From positions 1-28,356 of IMG/VR virus record IMGVR_UViG_3300026321_000245: a stretch of DNA of 28,356 nt; one strand, written 5' to 3'. The stretch comes from a virus. Below, in pieces: positions 10,601 through 16,600 of the stretch (position 1 is its first letter; every line of letters starts with the position of its first letter). The notes beneath the pieces were generated by a model. It was not told the origin of the DNA. It saw only the letters and a program-made list of their open reading frames with translations, and made no database searches. The translations under genes were made by a program, and so were the position numbers.

Positions 10601-13600
10601 TATCCAATGTACTCATTCTGTTGTCTTGGGTTCTTGAACCTAGCACCGTATACTGATCCAGTTACAGGCTTAAGTACAAGTTTCTGTGGGATTAACTTAC
10701 GAGTATCATCAGTTCTTCCCTTGATGACGAATCCATTGATAGGATCTCTTGCATTCTCAATATCCTTTGGAATAACATAACGAATCTTATATGTTCTGTC
10801 ATCAGCAGTACGATCATCCTTAAGACGCTCGAACCACATGTCTGTAGATCTAGGAGTTGCCTGAAGGTCTGGTTGATTGATTCTCCAGAAGATGTTATCA
10901 TCATATCCAGCAGGGGATCCAGTAACCTCATCCTTACACTTGATGTACCACTTACCAGAAGTAGTAACAGCATCAGTAAAGGTTGGGTCAAATGCCATTG
11001 GTGACCTGCTCTTGTTAGCATAGGTCGTGAACTTGATACCAGTTTGACCAGGATCAAATGTAACTCGTACATCATTCAGTGCATCTGCCTTGCTTAGGTG
11101 GATGGTGAATACCTTATCATTTTGGTAACGAACATAGAATGATACGTTAGGGTTAAGTCTACCGTAATCTGGGCTAGAATTATCTGTTACAGCAACGTTA
11201 GCATTGTTTGCAAACGCTGTAGATACTAGAGGTAGTTGTGAACCATCTTCAGGTCTGAAGAATACTTGCTGTGCTGTTGTGGAGTTAGAAGGTTTGTCAA
11301 CAATGTTTGGAATCTCTGTCTCGAATCCACCATTACCTGAGAAGGATGCAGCAGTTGCTAAGTTAGTTCTGTATGAATGTAGATCATAACGATCATCAAG
11401 TACGAACTGATAGATATCAATCTCAACATCAGGATCAACACTAGTTGTTTCAGATGAATAGATGTAGATACCAGCAGCAGCATTCTCCTTAGAGGTTGCA
11501 AGCATTAACTTGGTCTGGTCACTACCATTGAAGTATGTTGTACCACTATAATCAATAGGTTGTGTGGTTCTGCCCGGAGCAATTACATAGTATGTTACGT
11601 TAGGTTCAAATCCATTAGGTAGTCTAACAACACGCTTGTCTACTGAAACATACTTACCTGTTACTGAGTCAAAGCGAGGACGTGGAACCAACCTTACAGG
11701 TGTTCCAGTCTCGAAGTCGTGAGCATTAGTTGAACCAGCACCAGTAGTATCAATTGTGAATACTGTTGATCTGGAAGCAAGCAATGATGTATTAACTGTC
11801 TGTTCCTGACGAGTAACAGAACCAAGACCACTACTAATAATGGTGGTGATGTTACCAATCAGTGTATTGATTGCAGCTGCTGTTGCAGCACACTCAGCAT
11901 TACTTGAGTTAGTTGTTGAGTCTCTAGTGATATCTCTATCAGCATCATTAACAGGACCAATAACCTTAGTTAATGGTGTTGTATCTGCCCATGCTCCACT
12001 AGCATATGTGAAGTATAGGTTGATTGAACTGCTTGACAGGATAGCATTAACTGTATTACCTGTTTCTAAACGTGATCCATTAACACCCAATTCAATTGTG
12101 GTGTTACTAATAATTTTCTTGACGTATGTTCCTTCTGGGATGGTTGTGTAGAGTGGTGTAGTACCTGCTGCCTTAAGAACACCTTGTTCGTAAGGAGATA
12201 CACCGCTTTCATCATACTCTACTACACTCATACCAATTACAATACCACTTGTATCACCTACATCAACGGTTGAAGAACCAGCAGTAGTTGTACAGTTGTA
12301 TGCTAGGAAGTCGAAGTTCCTCATTGCAGCGGTACACATGTTACCGACATAGTTCCAAGCATCAATTGTTTCAGATGCTTGACCATCAACGAAGTCTAAC
12401 TGAGCATTAACGAAGTATGCTTCACCAGCCTGTACACTGTTGATGTTACCACCAAGACGTAAGTCATTGACAACAGCATCTACGATGTAAGCAACGTCTC
12501 TGAAGCACTTAGATTGCTCATTGTTGATAGTAAAGTCACCCGTATTAAGTGTTGGTAGACCGTTAAGGTTACCAGCAAGGATGGAATCAACAAGGATATC
12601 GAATAGAGTTTCAATTGTATTTCTAACGTTAGCACAATCCCACTCACCATTACTTACGTTAACTAGGTCATTAAGATTACCAGCAAGTAAACTGTCAGTG
12701 AAGATGCCAACTAATGTATCAACTGTAGAAAGAACCTCTGCACAATTACCTTGAGTATATGTGGTAGGTTGTGTTGGTTCTGTTCTTGTGATACTATTAA
12801 GGTTACCAACAGCAGCATCAGTACCAACACCCTGAATAATAATATCCATCAAGGTGTCTGTTGCTGATATCATGCTGTTACATGTAGCAGCATCATAAAG
12901 ACCAATTAAGGTTAGATCTTTAACCTGTTGGTTAGTAGCATCAGGAGTCCAGTTAGTAGGTGTAACTGTTGTGTTTGTAATAACCTTTTCTATAACACCC
13001 TTTGCTTTACTATAAACTTCAGCAACTTCTGTACGCTCACTCTGTGGCATAAGAAGTGTAACACCATTGAAGTTATTGGTTACGAAACCGTTACCGATAT
13101 CATATACCTTATGGTTACCACCATACTTCATGTTGTATGCAACGTCTCTTACAACATCGTATACATCATCCAAACAATCTTGCTCTGTATAACCAGTAGC
13201 AGGAGTGTATGAAGTATGAACTGTCTTCATCTCTTCATATGCTTGCTTGGCAATGAACTTGGAGTTAGCAAGAAGTAATACAGATACGTCAGCATTAGCA
13301 TCAGATACTATTGGTGGTTCACCAGTAGTGTCAGTAGTAATACTTGTGTCTTTCTGTGATAGTTGGTTGTTGATAGCAAGGTTGATCTGATCTTGAACCT
13401 TATTCAAACCAACGATAACTTGGTTAACTTCTCCTTGTACACCATTACTTAACAGTGCATTACCAGAGAAATATGTCTTGAGGTAAGAGATTGTATACTC
13501 GTTACCACCGAACCAAAGGTCTTGTGCTATAGCATCTATAATCCTACCTAAGTCTCTTCTACACTTAGTCTCATAGTTTGTAGAAGAATGGTTGGAATCA

Positions 13601-16600
13601 TATGCATTGATAGCAGTAATTGCTTCAGTAATGATGCTATTCTTATTAGCAAGAATAAGGTTACGTGCATCCTTGTTACGGCTAGCATTTAGAGAAGAAT
13701 CTCCTCTGAAGATTGTAATTGCATTATTCTCAGCAGATACAAATGTATGAGGATACTCACCACCTTCTATAACAAGTCCTCTTTCAAGGTTGTTTGCAGT
13801 AGCAGATACAAATGTATGAACAGTTGTATTGGTTGAAGGAATAGTCTTCAGTACTTGTACATCAAATGTGTTTGCTTGTACATTGAAGATCTTCAACCAC
13901 TTACCAGCAGAAGGATCTGTAGGACGTGGATATGTGTGGTTAGTATTGTGACTATCCTGAGCACATGTAAATGTTAATGAGTTGTTTGCAAGTTTGATAT
14001 GCTCTCCATTTACAAATCCGTGACCATTAACAGTCAGTGTCATAACACCAGTAGAAGGCTGATATACAGCACCAGTTACTGAGTGTGTGTTACTAGTATT
14101 AACGAATGTATGAGTATAGTTACCACCAGCAATCACTGCGCCAGAAGCAGCAGATACAAATGTATGTGCTGTGGTATTAGAAGAAGTACCAACGTTAAGT
14201 GTGATACTATCTGAAGTTACAGATGCAATACTGATTGCAGTATTGTATGCAGGATCTCCTGCTCTAGGATAAGTATGGTTAGTACCATTACTATCTTGAG
14301 CACATGTAAATGTTAGAGAATTATTTCCTAGTTTAATACTTGTACCAGCAGTTAAAGTGTGAGTACCAATTGTAAGTACCAACACACCAGAGGTGGGATT
14401 ATAGGTAGCTCCACTAACATTGTAGTTAACAATAGGAGATTGACCAACGTTAACCGTGACTGTTCCATCTTGTCTCTTAACTCCATTACTTACAGCAGAT
14501 ACAAATGTATGTGCAGATGTATCAGGAGATGCACCAATATTAACCTTAAATGTGTCAGCAGTTACAGCGGAAATTTCTAACCACTTACCACTTACAGGGT
14601 CAGTTGCTCTAGGATAGGTATGGTTTGAAGCATTACCATCCATAGCACAGGTCATTGTTAATGAACCATCAGCAATCTTAACCATATCTCCATTAGAGAA
14701 TCCATGACTAGAGATAGTTAATACTAATTCACCAGTAGTAGGAGCATATGTTGCGTTAGTTGCTGTATGATTTGTAGATCCAACTGCGGTAACATTCAGT
14801 GCAGTATTATATGCTGGATCACCTGTTCTTGGATAAGTATGGTTTGTACCATTGTTATCCATACTACAAGTAAAGGTCAAAGCATTCTTCGCTAACCTAA
14901 TACTTGTTCCTGTATTAATTGTGTGACTACCTAAAGTAAGAACTAGATCACCAGTTACAGGGTTGTAGGTAGAATTATTAATATCATATCCTTTAGCAGT
15001 TTTTGCACCAACATTTACTGTAAGTGTATTAGCTGTAGTGGAACTGATAGGTAATGTCTTACCATATACAGGATCAGAAGCACGAGGATATTTGTGTTGA
15101 GTAGAGTTATTGTCTTGTTCACATGTGAATGTCAATGCGTCTGCATTAATACTCAGAGAATCACCTGCCTTCTCAATACCATTAGCAGATGCAGATATAA
15201 AGTTGTGGATATAATTACCACCAGTTATGAGTGCATTAGTATTAGCACTTACAAATGTATGAGTGTAGCTACCACCTGTCTTAACAGAACCAGCAACAGC
15301 ACTAACGAATGTATGTGCTGTAACGTTAGGAGATACACCAATGTTAATCTTAATAGTTCCAGACTGCTTGATTAAACCATCAGCAGTAGCAGAAACGAAT
15401 GTATGTGTATACTGATCATGAGCAGGTGAAATACCTACATTAACTTCAAATGTATTTGTAGTCTTATTAGCAACTGTCAACCACTCATCAAAAGCAGGGT
15501 CGGATGTTCTTGGATATGAATGGTTTGATTGTCCACTATCCTTATCACAAATAAATGTTAGAGATTCCTTAGCAAACTTAACCTTATCTCCATTGTTTAA
15601 TCCATGACCACTAACAGTAATTACCATTACACCAGTAGAAGCAGTGTAAGCAGCACCTGTTACAGTAGTAGTTGTACTACCAACTTCCTCTACAACAATA
15701 GAATTGTCATAGAATGGGTCAGTCTTCTTGGTTAAACCATTATTAACAGCAGAAACAAAATTGTGAGTTGTAATGTTAGAAGAAACTCCTACATTAACTT
15801 GGAAAGTATTTGTTTGTACGTTGAAAACACTTATCCACTTACCACTAATAGGGTCACTAGAACGTGGATATGTATGGTTAGAACCATTGCTATCCTGAGC
15901 ACAGGTGAATGTTAGCGAATCATCTGCTAACTTAATCTGTTCTCCGTTGTTTAATCCATGACCTGCAACTGTCAACTCAAGAACACCAGTAGCAGGAGCA
16001 TAAGTTGCATCCGTTACTGTAGCAGTTGATGTAGTAGTTCTAGGATATGAATGATTGCTTCCGTTACCGTCTTGAGCACATGTAAATGTTATAGCACCGT
16101 CTGCCAACTTGATGTTGTCAGATGCTTTAGTAATACTGTTAGCAGCAGCAGAAACAAAACTATGTGTAGTTGTGTTAGAAGAAGGAACGGATGCTAATAT
16201 CTGTACAGCAAACGTATCTGTAGTAACACTACTGATTTGTAACCATGCACCACTTACAGGGTCAGTTGCACGAGGATAAGAGTGGTTAGTACCATTACTA
16301 TCTTGATCACAAGTAAAGGTTAATGCACCGTCATCTATTCTAATCTTCTCACCGTCTTGGAATCCGTGACCAGCAACAGTAAGTGTTACAAAACCTGTAT
16401 TAGGATTATATGCAGCAGTAGTTGGAGTATATCTCTTAGCACCACGTATGTTGTGGTTACCAATGGTCAACTCCATTATACCTGTTGTAGGTGTATAAGT
16501 TGCATTGGTTGGAGTATATTGTACAAGAGGTGATGCACCAACATTAAGTGTAACGCTGTTAGCTGTAGTACCTGTAATCTGTATTGATTCACCAGATACA

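Noticed and set aside
10692-11075. Minus-strand frame of 127 codons within the giant fibre gene
   Set aside because: It is a shifted frame inside a continuous coding sequence and has a Leu/Met/Arg-rich composition typical of shadow frames.
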